A stretch of DNA of 64,000 bases from JAFMPW01 sp041743085 (GTDB lineage: Bacteria; Bacteroidota; Bacteroidia; Flavobacteriales; Flavobacteriaceae). Positions 1 through 9,390 of the stretch are shown here, in pieces. The stretch covers positions 1 through 64,000 of the forward strand of contig JBGTNL010000049.1 of the NCBI GenBank assembly GCA_041743085.1, given 5' to 3'. The notes under the pieces are model-generated. The model searched no databases and was not told the origin of the DNA. It was given only the letters and a program-made list of their open reading frames with translations. The position numbers and the translations under genes were made by a program. Every line of letters starts with the position of its first letter. Within the stretch, counting starts at the first letter, position 1.

Positions 1-208
1 ACTTTGGAACCCAAACAATATGATAATCACACTTGTAAACGACATGGCTAAGTTTCCTATATTTACTCATGTCACAAAAATAGGCATAGCCATCAGAACA
101 TGACCACCTGCAAAGCAGGTGGATTTTCAAGGTAAATTAAATTCGGGATGAATTAAACAGAGTCTGAAATTCCCGGAAGCCTCGGGAACAGAGTAAAAAC
201 ACTAAATC
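1..208. other. Non-coding leader region with two hairpins
   Basis: No reading frame worth calling is seen here. Two perfect stem-loops are visible: CCACCTGC/GCAGGTGG at 104-122 with an AAA loop, and TTCCCG/CGGGAA at 170-188. The first resembles the short GC-rich palindromes scattered through other gaps of this window. The second lies in the leader of the following gene, about 20 bases before its ATG. Either could be a transcription end of a gene left of the window or part of the 5' untranslated region; the sequence does not decide. Confidence 0.5.
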
Positions 209-931
209 ATGAAAAAAGCAACAACACTATGTTTGGCACTGTTCGTAATAGCAGTAGCTAACGCTCAATGGAAAAAAGTAAAGGGAAACGGCAATGTAGT
301 GACCGTAGAAAGATCAACAGGCAGCTATGATGGGGTGTCGGTATCGGGATTCTTTGATGTAGATCTTGTGGATGGTAACGAAGGGGAATTGACCCTGAGG
401 GGTGAAGAAAACCTCCTGGAGCATATAGTAACGGAGGTAAGAGCGGGTAAACTTGTAATAAAAGTGGAAAAAGGTCTTAATCTGCAGCCATCCAACTGGA
501 AGGACGGAATTCATATAACCGTTCCGGTTGAAAGTATCAGCGAGGTGGTCCTATCGGGTTCGGGAGATATCGTAGGGAAAAAGAAAATAAAGTCGGCCGA
601 TTTCAAAGCAAGCATGTCCGGATCGGGGGATATTACGCTTCAGGTAGAGGCAAACACTATGAGCGCTTCCATGTCCGGGTCAGGAGATATCAACCTAAGC
701 GGTAAAACGGGAGATTTTGAAGTGAATATTTCAGGTTCCGGAGACATAAAAGCATATGAACTGGAGGCCGAAAATGTGGATGCCGTGGTATCGGGTTCCG
801 CGGATATAAAGGTAACTGTTAATGGAATGCTGAAGGCAAGGGTTTCCGGTTCCGGGGATATTCATTACAGGGGCAACCCCTCAAAAATTGACAGCAAGAC
901 CTCCGGATCGGGAGATATTTCCAGGGGATAA
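209..931 (+). CDS. Head-GIN (DUF2807) domain exported protein with SGSGDI repeats
   Basis: The 240-residue product starts with a signal peptide (KK, hydrophobic core, cleavage after ANA-Q near residue 19). The rest is a DUF2807/head-GIN region, annotated in Bacteroidota as a putative auto-transporter adhesin. From about residue 113 to the C-terminus the motif SGSGDI, or a one-residue variant (SGSADI), recurs seven times at roughly 18-20-residue spacing, which suggests the regular turns of a right-handed beta-solenoid. There is no C-terminal sorting domain. The most likely location is periplasm or cell surface; the ligand is unknown. It is monocistronic: its terminator overlaps the 3' end of the convergent MFS gene. 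The family assignment is firm, the adhesin role is only a database name. Confidence 0.88.
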   Translation: MKKATTLCLALFVIAVANAQWKKVKGNGNVVTVERSTGSYDGVSVSGFFDVDLVDGNEGELTLRGEENLLEHIVTEVRAGKLVIKVEKGLNLQPSNWKDGIHITVPVESISEVVLSGSGDIVGKKKIKSADFKASMSGSGDITLQVEANTMSASMSGSGDINLSGKTGDFEVNISGSGDIKAYELEAENVDAVVSGSADIKVTVNGMLKARVSGSGDIHYRGNPSKIDSKTSGSGDISRG

Positions 932-1028
932 TATTAATCAATCAAAAAGGTACTGAGCCAGGTCTGTTTATAATCAAATAATACTTTGAACGGATTTTAC
1001 AACATGTTCAGTACACAGCGAACAGCAA

Positions 1029-2375
1029 TCAAAGCCCTGTCCTTCCCAGGACCGGGCTTTTTTTGTTAACCCTGGTTAACAGCACTCCCCCCACTATAAA
1101 AAACAGGCCAAGGAAAATAGTGGCATCCCGCATACTGCCAGTAAATTGCGCCACGAAGCCATAGAGGAATGTACCTATCACAATTCCGATTTTTTCTGCC
1201 ACATCATAGAAGCTAAAAAATGAGGCGGTATCCTTTGTTTCCGGGAGGAATTTGGAATAGGTGGATCTGGATAAGGCCTGGATTCCTCCCATGACAATAC
1301 CCACACAGCCCGCCGCAATATAAAAATCCATTGGTGTATTCAGGAAATACGCATAAATACAAATGAAAACCCAAAGAAGGTTGATCACAATGAGCGTTTT
1401 TATATTCCCGAAAGCCTTAGAGGCACGGGCAGTAACCGTGGCGCCCAGAATGGCGACGATCTGTATTACTAAAATGCTCACAATTAGCCCTGTGGTACGC
1501 TCACTGTCAGAACTCCACATAATCTCTTCCTCCCCAAAATAAGTAGCAATGAGCATTACGGTCTGCACCGCCATGCTATACACAAAAAATGCCCCGAGAT
1601 AGCGTTTTAGACGAACTTCCTTACCCAGTTGGCGCCAAACGCTTTTAAGCTCTCTAAAGCCATTGAGAATAATATTTGTTCTTTCTCCTTCTTTCTGAAA
1701 ACCCCTCGGCAGATGGAAAAAAGTGTATTGACTAAATAAAATCCACCAGACCCCAACAGAAACAAAGGAATACTTCATTGCTTTGATCTCGGCAGCTTCC
1801 ATTGCGTCAGATGCTATACCAAAAAAATCAGGTTTCATGATCATGGCCAGATTGAATAACATCAAAATAACACTTCCCAGGTATCCCAGGGAAAAACCCC
1901 TGGCGCTGATGCGATCTTGTTGTTCAGGGAAGGCAATATCCGGTAGGTAGGAGTTGCTGATGGCAAAACTGACCCAGAAGCCAACGAGTCCGAAAAAATA
2001 GCAGACAAGCCCAAAATAAATATTTTCCAGTGAGAACCAATACAATCCTATACAGGAGATACCGCCCAGATAGCAGAAAAATTTCATGAATATTTTCTTG
2101 TTCCCCAGATAATCCGCAATTCCGGACAGGAGGGGGGTAATCATGGCAATGAATAGAAAAGCAGCCGACGTTACGTAGCTTATAAGCGGCGCTCTGGCAA
2201 TTTCTCCCCCGAAAATGGCAATCTTTTCAATTTGTGCAACCCGGAAAAGTGCACCATAAAAAATAGGAAAGATGGCCGAGGCAATAACAAGGCTGTACAC
2301 AGAGTTGGCCCAATCATAAAAGGCCCAGGCATTTAATAATTTTTTGCTTCCCTTGATCGCCAATGCTTTTACCAT
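1029..2375 (-). CDS. MFS transporter, UMF1/Atg22-like family
   Basis: A 448-residue inner-membrane protein with about a dozen hydrophobic segments. The N-terminal AWAFYDWANSVYSLVI is characteristic of the UMF1 branch of the major facilitator superfamily (related to Atg22), which carries DWANS-type motifs in its first helix. GIADYLGNKK around residues 85-94 fits the usual cytoplasmic loop between helices 2 and 3. The substrate is not predictable. Length is normal for the family. The last eleven codons (KKSPVLGRTGL) are encoded by the terminator hairpin of the convergent gene at 209-931. Upstream lies a GC-rich palindrome and then the M48 gene on the same strand, 82 bases away. Confidence 0.88.
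   Translation of the reverse strand: MVKALAIKGSKKLLNAWAFYDWANSVYSLVIASAIFPIFYGALFRVAQIEKIAIFGGEIARAPLISYVTSAAFLFIAMITPLLSGIADYLGNKKIFMKFFCYLGGISCIGLYWFSLENIYFGLVCYFFGLVGFWVSFAISNSYLPDIAFPEQQDRISARGFSLGYLGSVILMLFNLAMIMKPDFFGIASDAMEAAEIKAMKYSFVSVGVWWILFSQYTFFHLPRGFQKEGERTNIILNGFRELKSVWRQLGKEVRLKRYLGAFFVYSMAVQTVMLIATYFGEEEIMWSSDSERTTGLIVSILVIQIVAILGATVTARASKAFGNIKTLIVINLLWVFICIYAYFLNTPMDFYIAAGCVGIVMGGIQALSRSTYSKFLPETKDTASFFSFYDVAEKIGIVIGTFLYGFVAQFTGSMRDATIFLGLFFIVGGVLLTRVNKKSPVLGRTGL
1031..1064 (+). terminator. Rho-independent terminator of the DUF2807 gene
   Basis: Stem AAAGCCC/GGGCTTT (1031-1037 with 1054-1060), continued inward after one mismatch by GTCC/GGAC (1039-1042 with 1049-1052), loop TTCCCA, then a T run to 1064. 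It points on the + strand and lies wholly inside the last codons of the convergent MFS gene. Confidence 0.8.
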
Positions 2376-2388
2376 ATTTAAAAATAAA

Positions 2389-2414
2389 AGCTGTCCGCCA
2401 GATGGCGGACAGCT
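2389..2414. repeat. Perfect intergenic palindrome
   Basis: AGCTGTCCGCC/GGCGGACAGCT, 11-bp arms with an AGAT loop, between the M48 and MFS genes. There is no T run on either side long enough for a good terminator. The GTCCGCC..GGCGGAC core resembles other small GC palindromes in the window (for example around 12965-12980), so it may be a member of a dispersed repeat family as well as a transcript end for the M48 gene. Confidence 0.6.
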
Positions 2415-2457
2415 CTCAAATTACAATAATTAAATGTAAACAGGATTCCTCAACTTA

Positions 2458-3267
2458 TTATTCAAAGGAGGTAACACCAAATTTCGCAGCTTCCTGTTTG
2501 GCCAGAGGCGCCCATTTCTCTAAGTTGTTTATCCTTGTATCGTTGGAGGGGTGCGTACTAAGGAATTCCGGCGGAGCACTGCCTCCGGCTTTTGCCTTCA
2601 TTCGTTTCCACAACTCCGCGGCCTCAACAGGATTATATCCGGCTATGGCCATTATCTGCAGGCCAATCCGGTCTGCTTCGGTCTCATGGCTTCTGCTAAA
2701 CGGAAGCATAACTCCGACCGTAGATCCCACGCCATAGGCCTGATTGAAAAGATTCCTCTTCTGCGGATCCTGAATGGCAATATTTCCGGCTACGGCTCCA
2801 AGTTGTTGTAAGGTACCGGCACTCATCCGTTGTGCCCCGTGATCCGCAAGGGCATGGGCAACTTCATGACCCATTACTACCGCGACACCCGTTTCTGTTT
2901 GGGTGATAGGCAGTATTCCTGTATAAAAGACTATCTTACCACCCGGCATTGCCCATGCATTCATCAAGGTATCTTTTACCAGATGGTATTCCCATTTGTA
3001 ATCCTTCAGATATCCGGGATATCCGTTAGCGGTCAGCCAGCGTTCGGCCGCAGAAGATATCCTCTGTCCAACCTTGGTAATCATCCTGGCTTCCGAAGTG
3101 CCGTCAACCACGTTATTTTCCTCAAGAAATTGATCATATTGTGCAAATGCCATCGGAAAAATCTGGCTGTTCGGATAAAAATTTAAGACCTTTTTACCCG
3201 TAAACGGGTTTGTCTTGCACGCGGCAACTGCCACGAATAGGGCTAAAATTAATACTAGCTTTCTCAT
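2458..3267 (-). CDS. M48 family metallopeptidase, lipoprotein
   Basis: The 269-residue product carries a lipoprotein signal (lipobox AVAAC, Cys17), so it should be anchored in the periplasm or outer membrane. The zinc motif HEVAH is at residues 134-138 and the third ligand is probably Glu195 in SRSHETEAD (M48 pattern). GKIVFYTGIL before the HExxH is also typical. This is the BepA/LoiP-like, single-domain group of M48 proteases, which degrade misassembled outer-membrane or periplasmic proteins; the actual substrate is unknown. It follows the GH31 gene by 40 bases on the same strand but has its own T/A-rich upstream sequence, so co-transcription with the glucan cluster is possible but unproven. 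Confidence 0.92.
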   Translation of the reverse strand: MRKLVLILALFVAVAACKTNPFTGKKVLNFYPNSQIFPMAFAQYDQFLEENNVVDGTSEARMITKVGQRISSAAERWLTANGYPGYLKDYKWEYHLVKDTLMNAWAMPGGKIVFYTGILPITQTETGVAVVMGHEVAHALADHGAQRMSAGTLQQLGAVAGNIAIQDPQKRNLFNQAYGVGSTVGVMLPFSRSHETEADRIGLQIMAIAGYNPVEAAELWKRMKAKAGGSAPPEFLSTHPSNDTRINNLEKWAPLAKQEAAKFGVTSFE

Positions 3268-3307
3268 TTTCTCTATTATTAGTGTTTCGTTCTGTAAAAT
3301 ATAAATA

Positions 3308-5707
3308 TTATTTCCCTGTTAAATGTAATTCAGTAAAATCCTTTTTTACCTCAATCGTATTTTCTCCATTTAATTTTACGTCTTTTAAAGCCACCTTAAC
3401 ATTATCCACCTCTATGGAACCAATTTTAAATGGCAGCCCAATTAAATTTAAGGTAAACGTCTCGTACGAGGTAATAAAAGTACCATCCTTAAATTGTTGG
3501 ATAATCAATTCATTCTTTTTTCCGTTCAATTTAAATTTTCTAAGGCTAAAATTTCCTTTTTTATAATCGTAACCATTCTGATCATCTTCATACACGGTAG
3601 AATCTTCTATGCCAAGTTTATAATAAACATTCAGAGTTAATTCTTTTATTTCCAACTCACCTACATATTGTTGAACCGGGTATTTTGGTATGATTGCCCC
3701 TTCTTTTATGAAGATCGGAATTTTGTCCAATCCGGCATCCACCCATTTTTCCATTCCACCTTCTACAATCTCTCCATTCCAAAAGTTATGCCATTTTCCG
3801 ATCGGCAAATACATTCGCCTGCCCTGAGCATTGGGCTCCTGTATAGGGCACACTAATATTTGGTCCCCGAAAACAAACTCATCTGTCCTGAAGTGGGTCT
3901 GTACATCTTCCTGATCATAGTACACCAGGGGTTTTATCATTGGTACCTGTTCATTTACATATTTCCAGAACATTGTGTAGAGATAGGGCAATAGCTGATA
4001 CCTCAATTCTATAAATTTTCGAACAATGTCCGTAACCTCACTGTCAAATGACCAGGGTTCCTGATCCCCATGATCACCACTGGAGTGTACCCGGCAAAAA
4101 GGGTGAAAAATTCCGAGCTGTATCCAACGCGCAAACAATTCTCCATTCGGTTGTTCCGCAAACCCGCCGATATCGGACCCTACAAAAGACATTCCGCTCA
4201 TGCACATGCGTTGGACCTGTACATTGGCGATCCACAGGTGTTCCCATGTGGCAACATTATCTCCCGTCCATGTAGAGGTATAGCGCTGTGCCCCGGCATA
4301 GGCAGCCCGTGTTATTACAAATGGCCGTTTTGGATATACATACTTTTTTATTCCTTCGTAGGTAGCCCTTACCATTTGCGTGCCGTAAACATTATGTGCC
4401 TTTCGGTGGCTGCAGGGGTGACCGTCATAATTGTGCCGGGTATCCAAAGGAGCCGTTTTACCCGGGACTTCCATAACGGCGGGCTCGTTCATATCGTTCC
4501 AAACGGCATGTACACCATCCTTGGTTATCAGGTCTTTATATAAGCCGGCCCACCATTCCCTGACTTTGGGATTGGTAAAATCAGGAAAACTGCACTCTCC
4601 CGGCCATACCTTACCCCTCATTAACGGGCCATCACCTCTTTTGCAGAAGTAATCATTGTCCCTGGCCTCCCGATACACCCAATAGTCCCGGTCTACCTTA
4701 ATACCGGGATCTATCATGACAACTGTTTTAAAACCATCCTCATACAGCTCATCTATCATGCCTTTCGGATCGGGGAATCTGCTTTTATCCCAGGTAAAGC
4801 ACCGAAAACCATCCATATAGTCTATATCCAGGTAAATTGCATCACAGGGTATGCGTAAATCCCTGAATTTCCTTGCCAGTTGTTTCACCTGACTATCAGG
4901 ATAATAACTCCATTTCGACTGGTGGTATCCAAGAGCCCAAAGCGGAGGTAATTCCGGGGTTCCCGTTAAATCGGTATATGCCCTTATTACCCGCGAAATC
5001 TGCGGGCCGTAGAAAAAGTAGTAGTTCATCTCGCCACCCTCAGCCCAAAAACTGGTTACATTTCTCCGCTCATGGGCAAAATCAAAATAGGTTCTAAACG
5101 TGTTATCAAAGAAAATACCATACGCGATATTTTTATGGAGCCCTATGAAGAAAGGGATGGCCTTGTATAAGGGATCCTGATCCTTTCCAAAGGCATACTG
5201 ATCCGTTACCCAGTTGTTTACTCGTTTTCCCTTTAAATTGGAATGCGTAGGTTTGTCCCCCATCCCATAAAAACTTTCGGCAGCCTGAGTTATCTTGCTC
5301 ATTTTTACGGTATTACCTCCATAGGCATAATTCTCTTCCCAGTGAAAACCAAGTTCGTCCTCATTAATAATATTACCTCCCAGATCTGAAATCTGGATGC
5401 GCAGCGTTTTTTTGTCTATCAGCACCTTTATTTTGGAGGTTTCAATCCAGTATTCCGTTTTGGTTTCGCTGGTTTCCAGACGATTATAGCCCCTGCTTGA
5501 ATTTTCGTTTATTGCGTATGAAAAATCAGGTTCAAATACATGTTCGGTAGCATATCGGAAACGGACTGCACTATTACGAAGCACGGTTATCTCTAGGATG
5601 ACACCATTCTCAGTAGTGAAGTAAAATTTATCGGTATCCCTTTTGAACTCTGCTATGCGGTTAGGGTACAGATTGCCCTTATATTCCAGTTCGGTATTGG
5701 TAATCAT
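3308..5707 (-). CDS. Glycoside hydrolase family 31 alpha-glucosidase, cytoplasmic
   Basis: The 799-residue protein has the GH31 layout: N-terminal beta-sandwich (to about 250), (beta/alpha)8 barrel (about 250-590), then C-terminal beta domains. The nucleophile is Asp405 in WNDMNEP and the acid/base is Asp483 in TGDN; the HPFCRVH motif at 535-541 is also family-typical. GH31 members with WxDMNE are mostly retaining alpha-glucosidases acting on maltose and short alpha-glucans, though transglucosidases and sulfoquinovosidases share the fold. There is no signal peptide, so it should be cytoplasmic. It is the last gene of the glgE-maltokinase-glgB cluster, 142 bases after glgB, which supports a role in internal alpha-glucan or maltose metabolism. 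Confidence 0.93.
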   Translation of the reverse strand: MITNTELEYKGNLYPNRIAEFKRDTDKFYFTTENGVILEITVLRNSAVRFRYATEHVFEPDFSYAINENSSRGYNRLETSETKTEYWIETSKIKVLIDKKTLRIQISDLGGNIINEDELGFHWEENYAYGGNTVKMSKITQAAESFYGMGDKPTHSNLKGKRVNNWVTDQYAFGKDQDPLYKAIPFFIGLHKNIAYGIFFDNTFRTYFDFAHERRNVTSFWAEGGEMNYYFFYGPQISRVIRAYTDLTGTPELPPLWALGYHQSKWSYYPDSQVKQLARKFRDLRIPCDAIYLDIDYMDGFRCFTWDKSRFPDPKGMIDELYEDGFKTVVMIDPGIKVDRDYWVYREARDNDYFCKRGDGPLMRGKVWPGECSFPDFTNPKVREWWAGLYKDLITKDGVHAVWNDMNEPAVMEVPGKTAPLDTRHNYDGHPCSHRKAHNVYGTQMVRATYEGIKKYVYPKRPFVITRAAYAGAQRYTSTWTGDNVATWEHLWIANVQVQRMCMSGMSFVGSDIGGFAEQPNGELFARWIQLGIFHPFCRVHSSGDHGDQEPWSFDSEVTDIVRKFIELRYQLLPYLYTMFWKYVNEQVPMIKPLVYYDQEDVQTHFRTDEFVFGDQILVCPIQEPNAQGRRMYLPIGKWHNFWNGEIVEGGMEKWVDAGLDKIPIFIKEGAIIPKYPVQQYVGELEIKELTLNVYYKLGIEDSTVYEDDQNGYDYKKGNFSLRKFKLNGKKNELIIQQFKDGTFITSYETFTLNLIGLPFKIGSIEVDNVKVALKDVKLNGENTIEVKKDFTELHLTGK

Positions 5708-5813
5708 AGTTGGTCTTTAATTAAAAGAGGCAAATTGCCTTCAGAAATCTTTACATTCATTGGATGAAACCAACAAAAAAAAGACATTAGAACGTAATAT
5801 GGAAATGATATTA

Positions 5814-5825
5814 TTACAATTGTAA
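5814..5825. promoter_or_regulatory. 12-bp perfect palindrome upstream of the GH31 gene
   Basis: TTACAATTGTAA lies between glgB and the GH31 gene, about 105 bases upstream of the GH31 start. It is a plausible operator half-site pair for a dimeric regulator, but one 12-bp AT-rich palindrome can occur by chance and no second copy was noticed. Confidence 0.25.
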
Positions 5826-5849
5826 ACTATAACGTTTGAGTGGAAACCA

Positions 5850-7745
5850 TCAGGAGATAATGATTACACCTAACGGAGGAATTGTAATTTCAACGGATTT
5901 TTCATATCCGTGCCACGGGATTTTTGTGGTCTTTATGTTGGTATTTTTAACTCCGCCACCTCCATAACGGGTATCATCGCTATTAAATATTTCTTTCAAC
6001 CTTCCTTTTTTCGGGATCCCAATGCGATAGTTTTCCCTTATGACCGGCGTGAAATTACAGGCAACAATAAGGTCATTCTTGGCATCGTGACCTTTCCGTA
6101 TATATGTCAGCACGGAGTTTTCATGATCTCCATAGTCGATCCATTGAAACCCGGCCGGACTAAATTGTTTTTCATACAAGGCCGGGTATGATTTATAAAT
6201 GCCATTGAGATCTTTGACAGCTTCCTGAATTCCCTTGTGATAATCGTATTGGGTTAAATGCCAATCCAGGCTTTGCTGAAAATTCCATTCGGAGGATTGT
6301 CCGAATTCACCGCCCATAAAAATAAGGTTGGTTCCGGGATGCGTGAACATATAGCCGAACATCAGTCTTAAATTAGCAAAGCGCTGCCATTCATCTCCCG
6401 GCATCCTGTAAAGCAACGATTGCTTGCCATATACCACCTCATCGTGAGAAAGGGGAAGCATAAAGTTCTCAGTAAAGGCATACGTCATACTAAATGTAAG
6501 ATCATTCTGGTGGTGTTTTCGGTAAATGGGTTCTTTTTTAAAGTATTCCAGGGTGTCGTGCATCCAGCCCATCATCCATTTCATACCGAAACCCAGACCA
6601 CCCAGATCCACAGGTCTTGAGACCCCGGTGAACGCAGTGGATTCTTCCGCTATGGTCTGAATACCTTTAAAACTATTAAACACCTCGGTATTGAGTTCCC
6701 TGATAAAAGAAATAGCTTCCAGATTTTCATTATTCCCGAACACATTTGGTTCCCATTCCCCTTCGTTCCTGGAATAATCCAGATAAAGTATGGAAGCCAC
6801 GGCATCCACCCGCAAGCCGTCCACATGGAACTGATCTAACCAAAAAAGGGCATTACTAATTAAAAAAGCGCGAACCTCATTACGGCCGTAATTGAAAATC
6901 AAACTCTTCCAATCCGGGTGGTAACCCTTTCTCCTGTCAGGATTTTCATAAAGATGGGAGCCGTCAAAAAATCCCAATCCGTGTGCATCTTCCGGAAAGT
7001 GCGATGGCACCCAGTCGAGAATCACACCAATGTCGCTCTGGTGCAATTTATCCACAAGAAGTTTAAAATCTTCGGGTTTACCAAATCTACTCGTAGGTGC
7101 AAAATAGCCGGTAAGCTGATAGCCCCATGAAGGATCATAGGGATACTCCATGATCGGCATGAACTCCACATGGGTAAAATTCATCTCCTTTACATAATTC
7201 ACCAGTTCATCCGCCAGTTCGGTATAGGACATAAATTCATTGTCGTTCTTACGCTTCCAGGATCCCAGGTGCACCTCATAGACAGAATAAGGCCTGTCCA
7301 GACCATTCTTTTCTGCACGGTAGCCCATCCATGCATCATCTTTCCATTTATAATTTCCATGCCAAACTACGGACGCTGTATTGGGCGGATGTTCACAGTA
7401 CCTGGCAAAGGGATCGGCTTTTTCAGTTAAAATATTCTGGTTGTTCGAAAGAATTTTGTATTTGTATTTGGCCCCGATTTCAACCCCCGGAATAAACCCT
7501 TCCCAAATGCCACTTGCGTCCCAGCGTACATTTAATTTATGATCTCCTTCCAACCAATAGTTAAAGTCGCCAACGACCGAAACCGATCTTGCCGTAGGCG
7601 CCCAAACCGCAAAATAGGTACCTTTTTCCCCATCCACTTCCATGGGATGGGATCCCAGTTTATCGTACAACCGATAATGTTTTCCCGCTTTGAAAAGGTT
7701 AATGTCGAAATCCGAGAATAAACTGTGCCCCACAACTTTGCCCAT
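5850..7745 (-). CDS. glgB: 1,4-alpha-glucan branching enzyme GlgB
   Basis: A 631-residue GH13 enzyme with an N-terminal CBM48 domain (about 35-125: YFAVWAPTARSVSVVGDFNYW) and the catalytic barrel. Catalytic residues are Asp314 (DGLRVDAV), Glu367 (AEEST) and Asp435 (LSHDEV). It cuts alpha-1,4 chains and rejoins them as alpha-1,6 branches. Length matches short bacterial GlgB proteins that lack the second N-terminal domain. It starts 8 bases after the maltokinase stop, so it is in the same operon; in GlgE pathways this enzyme branches the linear glucan made by GlgE. Confidence 0.97.
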   Translation of the reverse strand: MGKVVGHSLFSDFDINLFKAGKHYRLYDKLGSHPMEVDGEKGTYFAVWAPTARSVSVVGDFNYWLEGDHKLNVRWDASGIWEGFIPGVEIGAKYKYKILSNNQNILTEKADPFARYCEHPPNTASVVWHGNYKWKDDAWMGYRAEKNGLDRPYSVYEVHLGSWKRKNDNEFMSYTELADELVNYVKEMNFTHVEFMPIMEYPYDPSWGYQLTGYFAPTSRFGKPEDFKLLVDKLHQSDIGVILDWVPSHFPEDAHGLGFFDGSHLYENPDRRKGYHPDWKSLIFNYGRNEVRAFLISNALFWLDQFHVDGLRVDAVASILYLDYSRNEGEWEPNVFGNNENLEAISFIRELNTEVFNSFKGIQTIAEESTAFTGVSRPVDLGGLGFGMKWMMGWMHDTLEYFKKEPIYRKHHQNDLTFSMTYAFTENFMLPLSHDEVVYGKQSLLYRMPGDEWQRFANLRLMFGYMFTHPGTNLIFMGGEFGQSSEWNFQQSLDWHLTQYDYHKGIQEAVKDLNGIYKSYPALYEKQFSPAGFQWIDYGDHENSVLTYIRKGHDAKNDLIVACNFTPVIRENYRIGIPKKGRLKEIFNSDDTRYGGGGVKNTNIKTTKIPWHGYEKSVEITIPPLGVIIIS

Positions 7746-7753
7746 ATTTTTAG

Positions 7754-9388
7754 TTAGTTTTTTTCGTTAATAATACCCATTATACCCTCCAATGGAATAA
7801 CCGCCCACCTGGGTCTTGAATTCATTTCATAACCCAGTTCGTAAACGGCCTTCTCCAACATGCAGTACTTTAGGAGGAAGATACGCTCCTGGTTATACCC
7901 GATATTTAAATTATGCCTCTGAACAAGGCTTACATAGTCCTCCAGAAAGACTCCGATAAAGTAGCGGTACAGCAGTTCACCGGCCGTAAACAAATCTTCC
8001 TGGGAATACGGGTAATTTTCTCCCTGATTAAAGATAGTGGCATAAACTGCATAATGAAAGGACCTGAAAATACCGGCAATATCCTTTAACGGGGGTTGTT
8101 TTACTTTTCGGTCCCTGATCGTACTTTCCGGCTCCCCCTCAAAGTCGAGCAAATAAAAGTCATCCTTTTTAACCAGGATTTGCCCCAGATGATAGTCTCC
8201 ATGTACACGTATCCGTTCCCCCTTCAGTTTTGTCCAGTCGAAAGCTACAAATCTTTTCCTTATTTCATTTTTGCGTTCCAAGAATTCATTGGCCAGCTCC
8301 AGAGCCCTTCCCTCCAGGCGATGCAAACTGTTCTCAACCATGTTGAGGCGGTTTTGAAACTGATATAAAAGCCGGTTTTTCAGCCAAACTTCGTAATCAC
8401 CGTTAAAATGGGTAGGTGTAAAACCGGTATCTTCAATTTCGGAACCCAATGCAATATGCATTTCGGCAGTTCTTTTAGCCAAAACCTGTAGTCTCAAAAA
8501 AATATTCAGTCCTGCCCAATCAATGATCTCGGGGGGTACATCTTGTATCTTAAGTCTTTGGAACATAGGTGTTGAGGGTAATCTATCCACGGCAATATGT
8601 TTGTATTCCAGATTGCTGAAAATTTTGTGCAGTTCTTTAAGCAGGTACTCCCAGGCATCTCCCTGATTGGGGACCAATTCCTGCATCAGTGCTATAGTGA
8701 TATTCACGCCATCGGCATCAATGATGCTTAGACTTCCCTGATAGGCAGGGGTATTCTTGTATCCCTTTCGTTCCGATAAAAACCGGCTCATTTCATAGTC
8801 GGGATTCTTGTCGGCATAAATTCTTCTGAAAAATTTGATGACCGATTTATCATTTATGATAACGGAGGTGTTGCTTTGCTCCAAGCCCATAAATTTTGAA
8901 GATATGTATTCCGTATCGCTAAAATTCAGGCTCTTATGATATTGTACCTTGGTAGTATCGTTAGGCTCCGCATTAATAATTCTTTCGAAAACAAGTTTTC
9001 GAAAAGATTCGAGATTTATAGCATCGATTATAAAGCCCTGCTGCCCTTTAACGGTCAAAGGCAAGATCCGGTCCTTTTCGGCAAAACTTTCATCGGAAAC
9101 GAAAGCTATGGGTAAAAAATAATGCTGATAAAAAGCCTCTTCAAAATTTACCTCCAACAGCAAGCCATAATATACTTCCTCGTTTTGCTGAATTCTGAAA
9201 TATTCCTGTAACTCAATGTATTTAAGCTTGCTCGATTTTCCACCGTACCATCGCTGCAACACCACATATTTCTCCAACACATCCGACAGGAAGATCTTTA
9301 CAAAACTGTTGTCCTCCAACAATTCCTCCCAGGCAACGTCGAAGATGTAGGGAGGTTGTAATATAGAATCCTGCTTTTTTTTGGACAT
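7754..9388 (-). CDS. Maltokinase-type phosphotransferase (maltose-1-phosphate forming)
   Basis: The 544-residue protein has an aminoglycoside-phosphotransferase/kinase fold: catalytic loop HGDYHLGQ at 396-403 (Asp398) and metal-binding LLDFEGEP at 413-420 (Asp415). The N-terminal cap with QRWYGGKSSK and the HGDYHLGQ loop are typical of maltokinases (Mak/Pep2), which phosphorylate maltose with ATP. It starts only 2 bases after glgE and ends 8 bases before glgB. In many bacteria the kinase is fused to, or adjacent to, trehalose synthase; here it stands alone and no trehalose synthase is in the window. Function is inferred from motifs plus context. Confidence 0.9.
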   Translation of the reverse strand: MSKKKQDSILQPPYIFDVAWEELLEDNSFVKIFLSDVLEKYVVLQRWYGGKSSKLKYIELQEYFRIQQNEEVYYGLLLEVNFEEAFYQHYFLPIAFVSDESFAEKDRILPLTVKGQQGFIIDAINLESFRKLVFERIINAEPNDTTKVQYHKSLNFSDTEYISSKFMGLEQSNTSVIINDKSVIKFFRRIYADKNPDYEMSRFLSERKGYKNTPAYQGSLSIIDADGVNITIALMQELVPNQGDAWEYLLKELHKIFSNLEYKHIAVDRLPSTPMFQRLKIQDVPPEIIDWAGLNIFLRLQVLAKRTAEMHIALGSEIEDTGFTPTHFNGDYEVWLKNRLLYQFQNRLNMVENSLHRLEGRALELANEFLERKNEIRKRFVAFDWTKLKGERIRVHGDYHLGQILVKKDDFYLLDFEGEPESTIRDRKVKQPPLKDIAGIFRSFHYAVYATIFNQGENYPYSQEDLFTAGELLYRYFIGVFLEDYVSLVQRHNLNIGYNQERIFLLKYCMLEKAVYELGYEMNSRPRWAVIPLEGIMGIINEKN

Positions 9389-9390
9389 GC

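Noticed and set aside
600..925. Tandem repeat taken as CRISPR-like array
   Set aside because: The periodicity is that of the coding SGSGDI protein repeats.
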